Part shown: positions 1-8,904 of the stretch, in pieces
Numbering within the stretch: position 1 is the stretch's first letter
How the letters are laid out: the number at the start of each line of letters is the position of its first letter
Assembly (NCBI GenBank): GCA_028289725.1
Contig: JANQOH010000124.1
Span: 1 to 31,286, forward strand
Source: Alphaproteobacteria bacterium
GTDB lineage: Bacteria; Pseudomonadota; Alphaproteobacteria; UBA7887
Length of the DNA: 31,286 nt
Direction: 5' to 3'
The notes under the pieces: model-generated
The model's database searches: none
What the model was told of the DNA's origin: nothing
The model's input: only the letters and a program-made list of their open reading frames with translations
Program-made: the position numbers and the translations under genes

Positions 1-2
1 TT

Positions 3-632
3 CGGGCCCTGCGCGCCGCTTTGATCGACGACGAGGTTGCAGGCATGGCCGGCGCGCGGTTGATCAATCCGGACGGCACTGAGCAACGTGGCGCGCGGCG
101 CGATATCCCGAATCCTTGGCTGATTTTTTGCGAGGTGCTGCAGCTGCACCGCTTGATGAGCAACCACCCACGATTTCGCAGCTTCAACTTGCACGCCGAA
201 GCGCTGCCCGACGGGCCCACACAAGTTCAGGCTGTGTCGGGCGCATGCATGATGGTGCGTCGCGAAGCGATCGCCATGGTGGGTCAGCTCGACAACGATT
301 ACTTCCTTCATTTCGAGGATTTGGATTGGTGCCTTCGGTTTAGTCACGCCAAATGCGGCGTGCTTTTCGTTCCCGGCGCAACTGTCGTGCACGCGCAAGG
401 CGTCTCCAGCGCGTCGAGACCGGTTCGCGTTGCATATGAAAAGCACCGTTCGCTCATTCGATTTTTGCGGAAACACTTCACGACTTACTATCCGTCCAGC
501 TTTATGGCACTCGTGACTGCGCTGGTGACTATCCGTTTTGTTGCGCTCGTCCCGCGGATTTGGTTGCGCGGCCACGCGGCACCAAAGCGTCCGATTGTCG
601 AGGCGCCGCGATTGCCGGCAAGCGATCCGTGA
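3..632 (+). CDS. GT2 glycosyltransferase, 3' part (5' end outside window)
   Basis: This is the C-terminal part of a family 2 glycosyltransferase of the rhamnosyltransferase/WbbL type, which would add a sugar from a nucleotide donor to a cell-surface glycan at the inner face of the membrane. The frame is open to the left edge of the window, so the true start lies upstream and TTG at 21 is only an internal codon. The hallmark is the stretch VSGACMMVRREA, followed about 15 residues later by HFEDLDWCLRF, the acceptor-side ED-D-R motif of this family. A hydrophobic segment near the C-terminus (ALVTALVTIRFVALV) may anchor it to the membrane. The next gene is an O-antigen ligase-like protein, which supports a polysaccharide role. 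The sugar specificity cannot be read from the sequence. Confidence 0.85.
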   Translation, partial: RALRAALIDDEVAGMAGARLINPDGTEQRGARRDIPNPWLIFCEVLQLHRLMSNHPRFRSFNLHAEALPDGPTQVQAVSGACMMVRREAIAMVGQLDNDYFLHFEDLDWCLRFSHAKCGVLFVPGATVVHAQGVSSASRPVRVAYEKHRSLIRFLRKHFTTYYPSSFMALVTALVTIRFVALVPRIWLRGHAAPKRPIVEAPRLPASDP

Positions 633-651
633 TCGCGTTTCGCATCATTTC

Positions 652-2682
652 GTGAATACGGCTCGGGAGGCGCAGCGAACACCCGTTTTGCCCGCGATCG
701 ACAAACGAGCCATCCGAATTGGTGTCTGGCTAATGGTCGCCGCTTGTGTGGCGGGGCCATGCCTCCTCGTATTTTCAACGCCGCCATTTCACACCGGCCT
801 TTGGCCCCAGAACGAACCGGTCTTCGCCGCGTTGAATGCTACAGCTGCAGTGGCTGCGTTGGGACTGGCCCTCGCGCTCATGGGTGGCTCCCCGGCGGTG
901 ACCGCCGCCCTGCGGCATCCATTCACATTGATCCCATTGGCCGTCGCCGGTTGGAGCTTGTTGTTAATGCCGATCCACCGGATTCCGCTGCTTTCCTGGT
1001 TCGGCACACCCGAGTTTGGGCAGGGCATTGCCTGGCATTTCGACTTCGCGCTGATCGTCGCCGCCGGGTTAGTGGTGCTCAGAATGCCGGGGCCACGCCG
1101 GATCTTGGGATGGACATGCGTGGTGGCGGTCGCAGTCGTCGCCAGCACGATGATCCACACCGACAAGGGCTGGTGGCTGGCGCCGTTCTTGTTCTACGAC
1201 GCCTTGGCCTACTACGGCTTATTCGTCACCCCATTGCTGCTCGTCCTTTTTGCGCCCCGGCAATGGCGCTGGCGACTCGCGATCATCGCATTCGGTTTCA
1301 TCGTGATCATGATTTCTGGAAATCGCAGCGCGCTCCTCTTGAGTGTGCTTGCCGTTCCAATCGCCGCGTTCTTGATGTGGCTCAACACATGGCGGCCTAA
1401 TTGGTTGCGTCCGCTGGCAATCCTTGGGACTGCCGTCGCGCCGCTGTTGACGACTGGCGCGGTCTATTTCGTCGGCGAAGGTCTGCAGGACGGAAGCTTG
1501 TGGTCGCGGATGCTTCATATTGAAGTTGCGCGCCTATCGCTCAGTCATGAACCGATCGCTGCTCTGGTCGGTGGCGGTTGGGGAAGCTATGGGGAATGGC
1601 AGCTTGCCCATCTACCAATTGGGCAGTTCGACTTTTTTGGCCATGAGGAGATTCGAGCCGATTGGGACGGGGCGCGCGGCGAGCTGCATTTTCAAAGCCA
1701 TAACTTTTTGATCGAAGCGCTCTTGTCGGGCGGCGTGGTCGCCGCCGGATTGGTTTGGCTCGGGCTTGTCGCGCTTCCCGCCTTTTGCCGACGGCGTTAT
1801 TTGGTGATCGCCGGCACGCTGGGCGCGGTTGGCGCGGCCTTGATGGCGGTCTGGGCGCCGGATGCCGGTGCGGTTCCCTACATCGCGCTGACATATGCCG
1901 CGGTGGCGATGCCATGCCGCGCGCCCATACCGGCGATCCCTTTGAGAATCGTCATCGGCCTGGGTTTTCTGACGGCCGGCACTGCCGTTGCGTTGACCTG
2001 TTTCACGATCTTGCGTGACGGACAGGTCATGTACCAAGCAGCGCACGACAATCGCGACACCGCCGGGCTATCCACGACGGCACATGACGCCTGCGATACA
2101 TTATTCCCGGATTCTGGCCGCGGCGGGGTGCATCTGGCCTCCCTTTATCGGAACTTCTCGATCGAGCTCGCCAACAAGTTGGCGTTGAGCAAGCGATTGA
2201 CGGAGACCGACGCCGTGCGCATGGCGGACTATGTGTGCGCCGCGGACCACATGATCGGCGAGCGCACCAGCCTCAGATTGGCGAATGCGGATTTGATGGT
2301 TACGGCCGACTTAATCACCATTCTCGATTTTCCGATTTTGGAACCCGTGGCGGCACAATTGACCGCGCGTTGGGGCCAACGCCTGCATTGGTTTCTGGAA
2401 AGATCCCCTACGCGCAGTGATGTCACGGTGCCGTATCTGAGTTGGCACTTCGCTAACGGCCGCGAATCGGAGGTCTCGGATGTTACGGCCAAATTGTTGG
2501 CGCGCAATCGCGATGACCCCGTTGGCCTCTGGTTCTCGGGTGCGGTGCTACTCGGCGATGAAGCCACCGCTGAAACCGGCTTTGCGCGGATGCGAGATGC
2601 ACTGGAACACGGGTTAGAAAAAATTATGCCGGTGGATCCGGATATCGCGAAGCAAATTCGAACATCACAAGCAGGTAATTAG
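652..2682 (+). CDS. O-antigen ligase/polymerase-like membrane protein
   Basis: This is a large polytopic membrane protein resembling the O-antigen ligase / Wzy family, which transfers or polymerises lipid-linked glycans on the periplasmic face. About the first 460 residues hold many hydrophobic segments. A periplasmic loop carries GGGWGSYGEWQ and then HFQSHNFLIEALLSGG; the HN-x-(L/I)-E-x-x-x-x-GG pattern is typical of the ligase family. The last roughly 200 residues are soluble and may be TPR-like. The frame is open from 538, which would overlap the glycosyltransferase gene. I chose GTG at 652 because it follows that gene's stop and precedes the first membrane segment, but it has no clear ribosome binding site. 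Ligase versus polymerase cannot be decided by eye. Confidence 0.75.
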   Translation: MNTAREAQRTPVLPAIDKRAIRIGVWLMVAACVAGPCLLVFSTPPFHTGLWPQNEPVFAALNATAAVAALGLALALMGGSPAVTAALRHPFTLIPLAVAGWSLLLMPIHRIPLLSWFGTPEFGQGIAWHFDFALIVAAGLVVLRMPGPRRILGWTCVVAVAVVASTMIHTDKGWWLAPFLFYDALAYYGLFVTPLLLVLFAPRQWRWRLAIIAFGFIVIMISGNRSALLLSVLAVPIAAFLMWLNTWRPNWLRPLAILGTAVAPLLTTGAVYFVGEGLQDGSLWSRMLHIEVARLSLSHEPIAALVGGGWGSYGEWQLAHLPIGQFDFFGHEEIRADWDGARGELHFQSHNFLIEALLSGGVVAAGLVWLGLVALPAFCRRRYLVIAGTLGAVGAALMAVWAPDAGAVPYIALTYAAVAMPCRAPIPAIPLRIVIGLGFLTAGTAVALTCFTILRDGQVMYQAAHDNRDTAGLSTTAHDACDTLFPDSGRGGVHLASLYRNFSIELANKLALSKRLTETDAVRMADYVCAADHMIGERTSLRLANADLMVTADLITILDFPILEPVAAQLTARWGQRLHWFLERSPTRSDVTVPYLSWHFANGRESEVSDVTAKLLARNRDDPVGLWFSGAVLLGDEATAETGFARMRDALEHGLEKIMPVDPDIAKQIRTSQAGN

Positions 2683-2717
2683 TCTGCTATTTTTCTATCG
2701 GACACAAGGTCGCAAGA

Positions 2718-3464
2718 ATGGAACCTGCCAGACAACCTGAAATCGAAGCACAACCGTTGCATCGCATTGCACGCGTTCCGATCCGCGTCACGAACCGTGG
2801 AGTACGCTGGGCCTTGGCCCTGACATTGGCCGTCGACCTGGCACTTACGGCATCCTATTTGGCGAGCACCCTCCCGGAAGTCCGACAGCTTACTGCTTCG
2901 GCGAGGCTCGCAAGCCTCGACTTTGTCGTTGTCGCCAACATTCCTTGGAGTTGGGGTGTTTTGAAACTCTACGCCATCGCGGCGACGTGCGCTTTGATGG
3001 CCTTCAGTTATTCCGGCGGCCAGAGACCCGACGCATTTTGGCGCGTTGGCGCCATAATCGGGTTCATTTTGGCGCTGGCCGAGTCCGCACGGCTGCACGA
3101 AATTTGGGCCGCAAGTGTCGCACCGGCCCTGTTCGGATCGGAGGGTGATGGTTCGCACTATAGTCTGATCAGCCGAGGCCTGTTACTCGCGGTTTTTTAT
3201 ATTGCCGCACTAAGTTTATTTCCAGCCCGCTCGCGTGCGGCATTTGTCTGTTTCATCTTGTCGATTGTCGCCATCGCGTTGTCGCAATTCGGGCCACCCA
3301 TGATTCTCGTGTCGGACTGGACTGCCCCGTTTTCGTTTAGCACCATCATCGTGGCGTGGTCTGGCGCGCTGCAATTACTGAGCAGCACACTGATCCTTGG
3401 TGGTTTGTGGTTTGGTATGCGTGACATACAGGCGGTTTCCGTGCGCTACGTCTACCGTGGTTAG
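2718..3464 (+). CDS. unknown integral membrane protein
   Basis: A 248-residue protein that I do not recognise. It has a basic, hydrophilic N-terminus of about 25 residues, then five or six hydrophobic segments (for example WALALTLAVDLALTASYLA near residue 35 and LLLAVFYIAALSLF near residue 157). No catalytic motif is visible. The ATG is well supported: AAGG at 2706-2709 lies 8 bases before it. It starts 35 bases after the ligase-like gene on the same strand, so it is probably co-transcribed and linked to the surface glycan region. It is convergent with the VanZ-like gene, with only 19 bases between stops. It could be an accessory membrane protein of export or polymerisation, but this rests on position alone. 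Confidence 0.7.
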   Translation: MEPARQPEIEAQPLHRIARVPIRVTNRGVRWALALTLAVDLALTASYLASTLPEVRQLTASARLASLDFVVVANIPWSWGVLKLYAIAATCALMAFSYSGGQRPDAFWRVGAIIGFILALAESARLHEIWAASVAPALFGSEGDGSHYSLISRGLLLAVFYIAALSLFPARSRAAFVCFILSIVAIALSQFGPPMILVSDWTAPFSFSTIIVAWSGALQLLSSTLILGGLWFGMRDIQAVSVRYVYRG

Positions 3465-3483
3465 GTTTTGGATTGCCGCTAGC

Positions 3484-4347
3484 TCAGGCGAACGGGACGT
3501 CGAACAGCATCGCGAGGCTTGGTGAAATGGCGGCGGCGGCGCTCAAACTTACGGTGATGAAGACAAACCGCGCGCGCCCGTCGGTGAGCGGTTCACGGCG
3601 CGCGAAGGCAAACCACAGCAACAATCCTGAAAGCGGCAAAAGGAGGCTTGGGGCCAGGTTGGACCCAACGCCAAAGGTGGCAAGAATGTGCAAAAAAGCC
3701 ATCAGCATGACCGCCGATACTGCGATGATAAGCCATTGCGTGGGCTGTATCCGCGATCGCGGCCGCGACGTACGGGACGGATGAAAGGCGTAAGCCAAGG
3801 CGCCCCCGGCACACGCCGAAAGCGAATTGACGATCACATCCAGCGGCGAAAAGAAGCGGCCGGGGTGCAATCCTTGAAGCAATTCATCGTGCACGCCGAG
3901 CACGGCCGCAACGACCACGCCCGCGACGCTCGCCATTGGCTCCGCTAAACGTGCGCGAAAGAACTGCCGGACAACCACGGCCAGCAGCGCATATTCGAAC
4001 AAGTGCACACGTTTTGCCGGGAAATCGGGATCGATTAACAGCCACGCGAACGCAGCGCACACAGCCGCAACCGTGACCCATGCCATAACGTGCAACAGGC
4101 CCATTCGTGGCGACCGGCGGCGGCCAAACACAAGAACGGCGGCGAGAATGAGTGCCAGTATGAGAGGAACCGCAGAGAGAAGCGCGGTGTTTAAACTCGC
4201 CTCAAGCCAGTTCCAAACCACGACCGTGTTCACATAGGCGGCCACCAAGCACAACGACACGACAGCCCAAAACACTTCACCGCGCGTCCATGCTCTGCGC
4301 GCCGGTTGCGAAATGTTACCCAAACGCGCGGCGTCTCTGCCGTTCAT
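3484..4347 (-). CDS. VanZ-like family membrane protein
   Basis: A 287-residue polytopic membrane protein with a VanZ-like domain at about residues 110-190. The visible signature is KRVHLFEYALLA, then HDELLQGLHPGRFFSPLDVIVNSLSA, which matches the family pattern of a conserved (D/H)E-x-x-Q, a PGR and a D-x-x-x-N within membrane segments. VanZ relatives occur with polysaccharide and teicoplanin-resistance genes, but their biochemical role is poorly known. About 90 further residues after the domain form three more hydrophobic helices. It lies 12 bases downstream of the lipoprotein hydrolase gene on the same strand and is probably the last gene of that unit. Confidence 0.75.
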   Translation of the reverse strand: MNGRDAARLGNISQPARRAWTRGEVFWAVVSLCLVAAYVNTVVVWNWLEASLNTALLSAVPLILALILAAVLVFGRRRSPRMGLLHVMAWVTVAAVCAAFAWLLIDPDFPAKRVHLFEYALLAVVVRQFFRARLAEPMASVAGVVVAAVLGVHDELLQGLHPGRFFSPLDVIVNSLSACAGGALAYAFHPSRTSRPRSRIQPTQWLIIAVSAVMLMAFLHILATFGVGSNLAPSLLLPLSGLLLWFAFARREPLTDGRARFVFITVSLSAAAAISPSLAMLFDVPFA

Positions 4348-4359
4348 GATGCCAGGTGG

Positions 4360-5214
4360 CTAATCCGGTGTGAGTTCCTGGCGGAGTTTGCGCCAATCGC
4401 GTGCCCAGCAGCAAATATGGTCATAGTCTTCGATCGGCACGACGCGCATGCGTGTGGCACCGGTGGATCGTGCTTGGTAGGCGCGCGCGACCAATGACGG
4501 AACGATCGAATCATCACCACCGACAAGATGAAGCTGTGGAATGGCTTGCAACTTGTCCGCAAAATCGACGGGATTGAGCGAGCCAGTCATTGGCGATACA
4601 TCGTGGTGCGACGTCCAAGCAGCATGATCAAGCGGCGCGACAACCGTCGTCAGCGCGACAATGTCGGTGCGCCGCGCAGCAACCAGCGCCGCGATGGCCC
4701 CGCCGCCTGAGTATCCGATGAGTTCGATTTCAGTCGCGCCCAGGATCGTAAGGTAATGGTCGATCGCGCGCTCCGTGGCCTCGAGCACTTCTTCCGCATA
4801 ACGGTCTCTCGTCCAATAGCGTGGATGACACGCCCGGCGGTCGAGATCGCGGACATATTGGCATGGACGGGCCAGATAAACGACGAGCGGCGCCGGGTCG
4901 CGGATCGCCATTTCCAGAGCAATCGGATTGCGCGGCGTCGGATCGGGCGCCGGGACGTATCGGTTTTGCCAGGTTCGGCCATCGCCCTCGATATACATCA
5001 CCATTCGTTGGCTCGCGCCGCGACGACCTTTGACATAGCTATAAAGGACAAACGGACCCGCATCGATCTTCGCCGGGCTAAATCCAGCCTCAGACGCGAG
5101 CCTTAGGGCTTTCGCGCGACCATCTTCCAGCAGTTCGCCGGCGCAGCCGGTGAGACACCAGCAGATGACCGTGAGCCAAAGCAAAGGGGCCCAGCGTCGC
5201 CGCTGGGCCCCCAT
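4360..5214 (-). CDS. lipoprotein alpha/beta hydrolase
   Basis: A predicted serine hydrolase anchored as a lipoprotein. From ATG at 5214 the protein begins MGAQRRRWAPLLWLTV and reaches a lipobox LTGC at about residues 21-24, so Cys24 would be lipidated. An alpha/beta hydrolase fold follows: the nucleophile elbow is GYSGGG at about residue 165, and an acid (GGDDSIVP) and a late His (DYDHICCW) complete a plausible triad. A TTG in frame at 5232 would add six residues, but neither start has a good ribosome binding site. The first codons coincide with a strong hairpin that looks like the terminator of the upstream barrel gene. The substrate is unknown. Confidence 0.75.
   Translation of the reverse strand: MGAQRRRWAPLLWLTVICWCLTGCAGELLEDGRAKALRLASEAGFSPAKIDAGPFVLYSYVKGRRGASQRMVMYIEGDGRTWQNRYVPAPDPTPRNPIALEMAIRDPAPLVVYLARPCQYVRDLDRRACHPRYWTRDRYAEEVLEATERAIDHYLTILGATEIELIGYSGGGAIAALVAARRTDIVALTTVVAPLDHAAWTSHHDVSPMTGSLNPVDFADKLQAIPQLHLVGGDDSIVPSLVARAYQARSTGATRMRVVPIEDYDHICCWARDWRKLRQELTPD
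5186..5211 (-). terminator. perfect 11-bp hairpin, likely intrinsic terminator
   Basis: The arms GGGGCCCAGCG (5186-5196) and CGCTGGGCCCC (5201-5211) pair perfectly around a 4-base loop. Read on the minus strand the hairpin lies 29 bases beyond the TGA of the barrel protein gene and is followed by TTTGCTTTGG, a modest T-rich tail. It falls within the first ten codons of the lipoprotein gene, so it would also attenuate that gene's expression. Confidence 0.6.
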
Positions 5215-5239
5215 GATGGACGGGTCGCTCAAAACCGGA

Positions 5240-6289
5240 TCAGAACTTAATCCGCAGATTGCCGGTCAAGCTTGTCGAGTTGAAGTCGTCACGGCCAACA
5301 TGCGTGGTGCCCTCAAAACCGCCGGTCACGCGATCGCTCAACGAGAACCGGATACCACCACCGACATCAAGGCCGGACCGATCGTTTTGCGGCTGCGCCT
5401 GCCCGGGCGCCACCGTGATTTTTTCTTGCTGGACGTCGTAGACGTACGTGCCGGTCACGTACGGTTCGACTTTACCCAAGGAATACCCAACCGTACCGCC
5501 GACCCGGAATTGGCCAATCGAAATGTCATTCTGGCCAATCACGGTGCCGTTGCTCTCGGTAAAGCTGTCTTGCTCTTCCTTGGTGTACAGGTAGCCAAGC
5601 CGACCGCCGATGGTCACGCGATTGATCGCGTAATAGCCATTCAAATTACCGCCGAGGAACCAACGATCACCCTCGGTAGAACCAGTCACCGGCGCCCCCG
5701 CCGCCGGATTGCGCACCATGTCGTAATCGGCGAACGTGTAGCCACCACTGACATCCAGGGTCAAATACCGGTTCAGCACGTAGCCGGCATACGGCGCAAT
5801 CGTGAACCCATCGGATTCAATGTTGCCCGTATTGTAGCTCGTGTCGATATCGCCCGATTCATACCCGAGGGCCACACCGCCCAAGAACCGGTCGTTGAAC
5901 TGATAATCGCCGCCGACGAGCACGTTGTAGAGATTGCCGTCAAAAGCCGTGGAATTGAGTTCGTCTTCGATCTGCGACCAGCCGCCGGACACCCACACGC
6001 CGAGCCGTCCGTCACCGCCACCCGCGGCCATACCCGAGCCAAGGGATTCGTCCATGATGAAAGCAACACTGTTGGGGTCCGCGCCCTGGCCAACCAAAAC
6101 CTGCGGGCTCAGGAAGCTACCGATCCGCGACCCAATGCCACCGGCCGTCATCGCGGACGCTTGGCGAACCACCTGGCCACTGGACACGGAGGTACTTGGC
6201 GCTTCCGCGGTGTTGTTCGTATTGGCGAGCGCAGGCGCCGCAATCATCATTGCACCGGCGACCGCACCGATTACTCGCAGGTTGCTCAT
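5240..6289 (-). CDS. autotransporter-type outer membrane beta-barrel protein
   Basis: A 349-residue outer membrane protein. ATG at 6289 is preceded by AGGGG at 6297-6301 with a 7-base gap, and gives a clean signal peptide (MSNLRVIGAVAGAMMIAAPALA, cleaved after ALA). The rest has alternating aromatic/glycine beta-strand patterns such as GGNLNGYYAINRVTIGGRLGY and VEPYVTGTYVYD, and it ends in LRIKF with a C-terminal Phe, the usual signal for Bam-dependent insertion. The layout matches a stand-alone autotransporter beta-domain with a short linker and no passenger domain. The in-frame codons upstream of 6289 are less likely to be used. The gene is the first of a three-gene minus-strand unit with the lipoprotein and VanZ-like genes. 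Confidence 0.85.
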   Translation of the reverse strand: MSNLRVIGAVAGAMMIAAPALANTNNTAEAPSTSVSSGQVVRQASAMTAGGIGSRIGSFLSPQVLVGQGADPNSVAFIMDESLGSGMAAGGGDGRLGVWVSGGWSQIEDELNSTAFDGNLYNVLVGGDYQFNDRFLGGVALGYESGDIDTSYNTGNIESDGFTIAPYAGYVLNRYLTLDVSGGYTFADYDMVRNPAAGAPVTGSTEGDRWFLGGNLNGYYAINRVTIGGRLGYLYTKEEQDSFTESNGTVIGQNDISIGQFRVGGTVGYSLGKVEPYVTGTYVYDVQQEKITVAPGQAQPQNDRSGLDVGGGIRFSLSDRVTGGFEGTTHVGRDDFNSTSLTGNLRIKF

Positions 6290-6644
6290 CGGGAAACCCC
6301 TATCCATCAAACATTAAAGTGCAGCAGGCCATATCCGCCCCTCAACCGTATGTGGCCACTGGTTCACATAATCTGGTACTCGATCGAGACTAGACCCGTC
6401 AAACCATTCCCCCGCTAATCGCCCCGTTTTGGCAAGAGTTTTGACCGGCTTGTTGCAAGGAAACCACAGTGTGTTTTGCACACGTTTTCGTGAACGTGAG
6501 CGGCCCCGCCGGACTTGACGGAGCCGCTCAGATTTCACCTAAAAGTTGTGCGTATGTTCAGGGCGCTTCGCCCAGCGTTCCAGACACCCTCGGCTAGGCC
6601 TCCTGGCGCACTGAACTTAGAAACGTCTGGCGTGTACCGCGTCG
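6290..6644. other. gene-free spacer between barrel gene and small secreted gene
   Basis: 355 bases without a convincing gene. It should hold the promoter of the barrel gene. An 8-bp inverted repeat, TGAGCGGC at 6497-6504 and GCCGCTCA at 6523-6530, could form a hairpin, and a smaller one (GGGCG-CTT-CGCCC) lies at 6561-6573. Neither has a T-run in either direction, so I do not call them terminators. Confidence 0.5.
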
Positions 6645-6848
6645 TTAGCGGCTGGTGGATTCGCGCGTTGCCTTCGATGTCGCCGTGGTTATTTGTCGAC
6701 TGGTTTGCGTGGTCGCTTCACGAGTCAATTGAGGCCCGACCACTTTGATACTGGCGCCATTGGAAACGCCGTCCGCAAGGGTCGGCGAAATACCAACAAG
6801 TCCAAACGAAATCGTAGAAGCTAATGCGGCCAAAACAATTTTTTTCAT
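6645..6848 (-). CDS. small secreted protein, unknown
   Basis: A 67-residue protein with a convincing signal peptide: MKKIVLAALASTISFGLVG, then a cleavage site near SPTLADG. The mature part is about 42 residues and rich in Thr, Ser and Arg (LTREATTQTSRQITTATSKATRE), with no Cys. The ATG is preceded by AAAGGA with a 9-base gap, which supports translation. It stands alone, between two spacers of more than 250 bases. I recognise no family. A periplasmic or secreted peptide-like role is possible, but nothing in the context points to one. Confidence 0.6.
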   Translation of the reverse strand: MKKIVLAALASTISFGLVGISPTLADGVSNGASIKVVGPQLTREATTQTSRQITTATSKATRESTSR

Positions 6849-7101
6849 GATTCCAATTCCTTTCGGCGCGAAATCGGCAAAATTTTTCTAAAATTCATCG
6901 AATCCCGATGGCATTCTCCGCATCCGACTCCGATATGGGCCTGCCAATGAAATACGCCAAGTGCGCGCAATCGCAGGATGGCTCTGATTTTTTCGGTCTT
7001 TTGATGGTCACCGCGACCATATCGTCATAAGGACCCAATATCGTAAGAACGCCAAAGCAGAGCCACGGCCCGTCACCGCGAATAGTAGCACAGTTGCATC
7101 A

Positions 7102-8901
7102 ATGAAGACCGATCCGCTCCATAACAGCTTGAACCTCGGTATGGTCGGGAATTGCGCGTTCTCGGCGCTGATCGATGCGCGCGGAGCCGTGGTCTGGGCC
7201 TGCATGCCATCGTTCGATGGCGACCCGGTTTTCAATCGTCTGGTCAACGATCAGGCGGAAACCGGCACGTACGAAATCGATCTCGAACCCGGGATCGCGC
7301 GCGCGACACAAGCCTATGTCGACAACACGGCTGTCCTGCAGACCGAACTCTTCGACGAGAGCGGCAACGGCGTCCGCGTTTCGGACTTCGCGCCCCGCTT
7401 TGGTCTGTTCGGCCGCCGTTTTCGGCCGCCGATCCTAATTCGCATTCTTGAACCGATCGCCGGCACGCCGCGCATACGCGTTCGTCTACGGCCATCGTTT
7501 GAGTACGGCGCCACACAACCGTCCGTCACGTTCGGCAGCAACCATATTCGGTACGCCAACGAAAGCTTCAATTTGCGCCTGACGACGAACGCACCCTTGC
7601 CCTACATTTTGGGCGAACGCCCGTTCCTCCTCCAAGGTCCTGTCACGCTTTTTTTGGGGCCCGACGAACCGCTCACCGACCCGGTTAATCGCGTTGGCGC
7701 CGACTTCCTTGATCAAACTGTCGACTATTGGCGGCACTGGGTGCGCAGTTTGAACATCCCTTTTGAATGGCAGGAGGCGGTGATTCGCTCCGCCATCACA
7801 TTGAAACTGTGCAGCTTTGAGCCGACTGGCGCCCTTATCGCGGCACCAACGACCTCCATTCCCGAGGCGCCGGACACCGGCCGCAACTGGGACTATCGGT
7901 ATTGCTGGCTGCGCGACGCGTTCTTCACCGTCCAGGCGCTCAATCAAACCAGCGCCCACCAGACGATGGAGGATTTTCTCCGATATCTCGACAATTTGGT
8001 CGCCGAGAAAGCGGACGGTGCCCTGCAGCCCGTCTATGGCATCACGTTGGAAGCCGATGTGCCGGAACGCGAAATGTCTGGCCTGGCCGGATATCGGGGC
8101 ATGGGTCCCGTCCGGGCCGGCAATCAGGCCTTCCAACAGGTCCAGCACGATGTTTACGGCAATGTGATTCTCGCGGCCACGCAGGCGTTCTTCGATTCAC
8201 GCCTGCTGCGCCCGGCGGGCGTCGAAACGTTCGAGCGCCTCGAAGCGCTCGGCGAGAGAGCCTTTGCGCTGCACGACGTGCCGGACGCTGGCATGTGGGA
8301 GCTGCGGACCAGCAAGCGTGTCCACACTTCTTCAAGCGTGATGTGCTGGGCCGCCTGTGACCGTCTGGCGAAGATCGCGGATCATTTGGACCTAAAAGAC
8401 CGCGCCGCCGCTTGGCGCGGCAAAGCAGACACAATTCACCGCACCATCTGCGAGAAAGCCTGGAATGCCTCCGTGAACAGCTTCGTCGCGAGTTTCGGTG
8501 GTACCGAGCTAGATGCCAATCTGTTGCTTTTGGAAGAGATCGGCTTTCTCGATGGCAGCGACCCGCGATTTGCGGCCACCGTGGAGGCGATCGAACGGCA
8601 GTTGGTTCGCGGTACCCACGTATTTCGCTACATCGTTGAAGATGACTTCGGGCATCCCGAACATGCGTTCGTCGTCTGCAGTTTCTGGTATATCAGCGCG
8701 CTGACGGCACTTGGTCGGCATGACGAAGCGCGCGAGATTTTTGAGAGGATGCTCGGCTTGCGAAACCATCTCGGGCTGATGTCCGAGCACATCGACCCGG
8801 CCACGAACCAGTTATGGGGCAATTTTCCCCAAACCTACTCGCATGTCGGCCTAATCAATTGCGCATTTCGCCTGAGCCGCCCGTGGGCGGACGCCCGATA
8901 G
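7102..8901 (+). CDS. GH15 family glucoamylase/trehalase-like glycoside hydrolase
   Basis: A 599-residue member of glycoside hydrolase family 15, inverting enzymes that release glucose from alpha-glucans or cleave trehalose. It has the bacterial two-part layout: an N-terminal beta-sandwich beginning NLGMVGNCAFSALIDARGAVVW, then an (alpha/alpha)6 barrel from about residue 230. Barrel motifs are GRNWDYRYCWLRDAFFT, GYRGMGPVRAGNQAF, and MWELRTSKRVHTSS, with the likely general acid at about Glu400. SEHIDP carries a second candidate acid/base at about Glu562, followed by GNFPQTYSHVGLI. No signal peptide, so it is cytoplasmic. It is monocistronic and convergent with the CoA-transferase, with three bases between stops. 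Glucoamylase versus trehalase cannot be decided. Confidence 0.88.
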   Translation: MKTDPLHNSLNLGMVGNCAFSALIDARGAVVWACMPSFDGDPVFNRLVNDQAETGTYEIDLEPGIARATQAYVDNTAVLQTELFDESGNGVRVSDFAPRFGLFGRRFRPPILIRILEPIAGTPRIRVRLRPSFEYGATQPSVTFGSNHIRYANESFNLRLTTNAPLPYILGERPFLLQGPVTLFLGPDEPLTDPVNRVGADFLDQTVDYWRHWVRSLNIPFEWQEAVIRSAITLKLCSFEPTGALIAAPTTSIPEAPDTGRNWDYRYCWLRDAFFTVQALNQTSAHQTMEDFLRYLDNLVAEKADGALQPVYGITLEADVPEREMSGLAGYRGMGPVRAGNQAFQQVQHDVYGNVILAATQAFFDSRLLRPAGVETFERLEALGERAFALHDVPDAGMWELRTSKRVHTSSSVMCWAACDRLAKIADHLDLKDRAAAWRGKADTIHRTICEKAWNASVNSFVASFGGTELDANLLLLEEIGFLDGSDPRFAATVEAIERQLVRGTHVFRYIVEDDFGHPEHAFVVCSFWYISALTALGRHDEAREIFERMLGLRNHLGLMSEHIDPATNQLWGNFPQTYSHVGLINCAFRLSRPWADAR

Positions 8902-8904
8902 CCG

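Noticed and set aside
5150..6418. Long plus-strand open frame (422 codons) across the barrel gene
   Set aside because: It is antisense to a clear outer membrane protein gene, its product has no recognisable fold, and open antisense frames are common in GC-rich DNA.
6497..6530. Terminator downstream of the small secreted gene
   Set aside because: The stem is fair, but there is no T-run on either strand and the distance from the stop is over 110 bases.
6314..6538. Minus-strand 74-codon frame upstream of the barrel gene
   Set aside because: No ribosome binding site, no signal or domain, and it lies where the barrel-gene promoter should be.
7486..8148. Minus-strand frame of 220 codons inside the GH15 gene
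   Set aside because: It is a mirror of the GH15 codon pattern, without start signals or a recognisable product.
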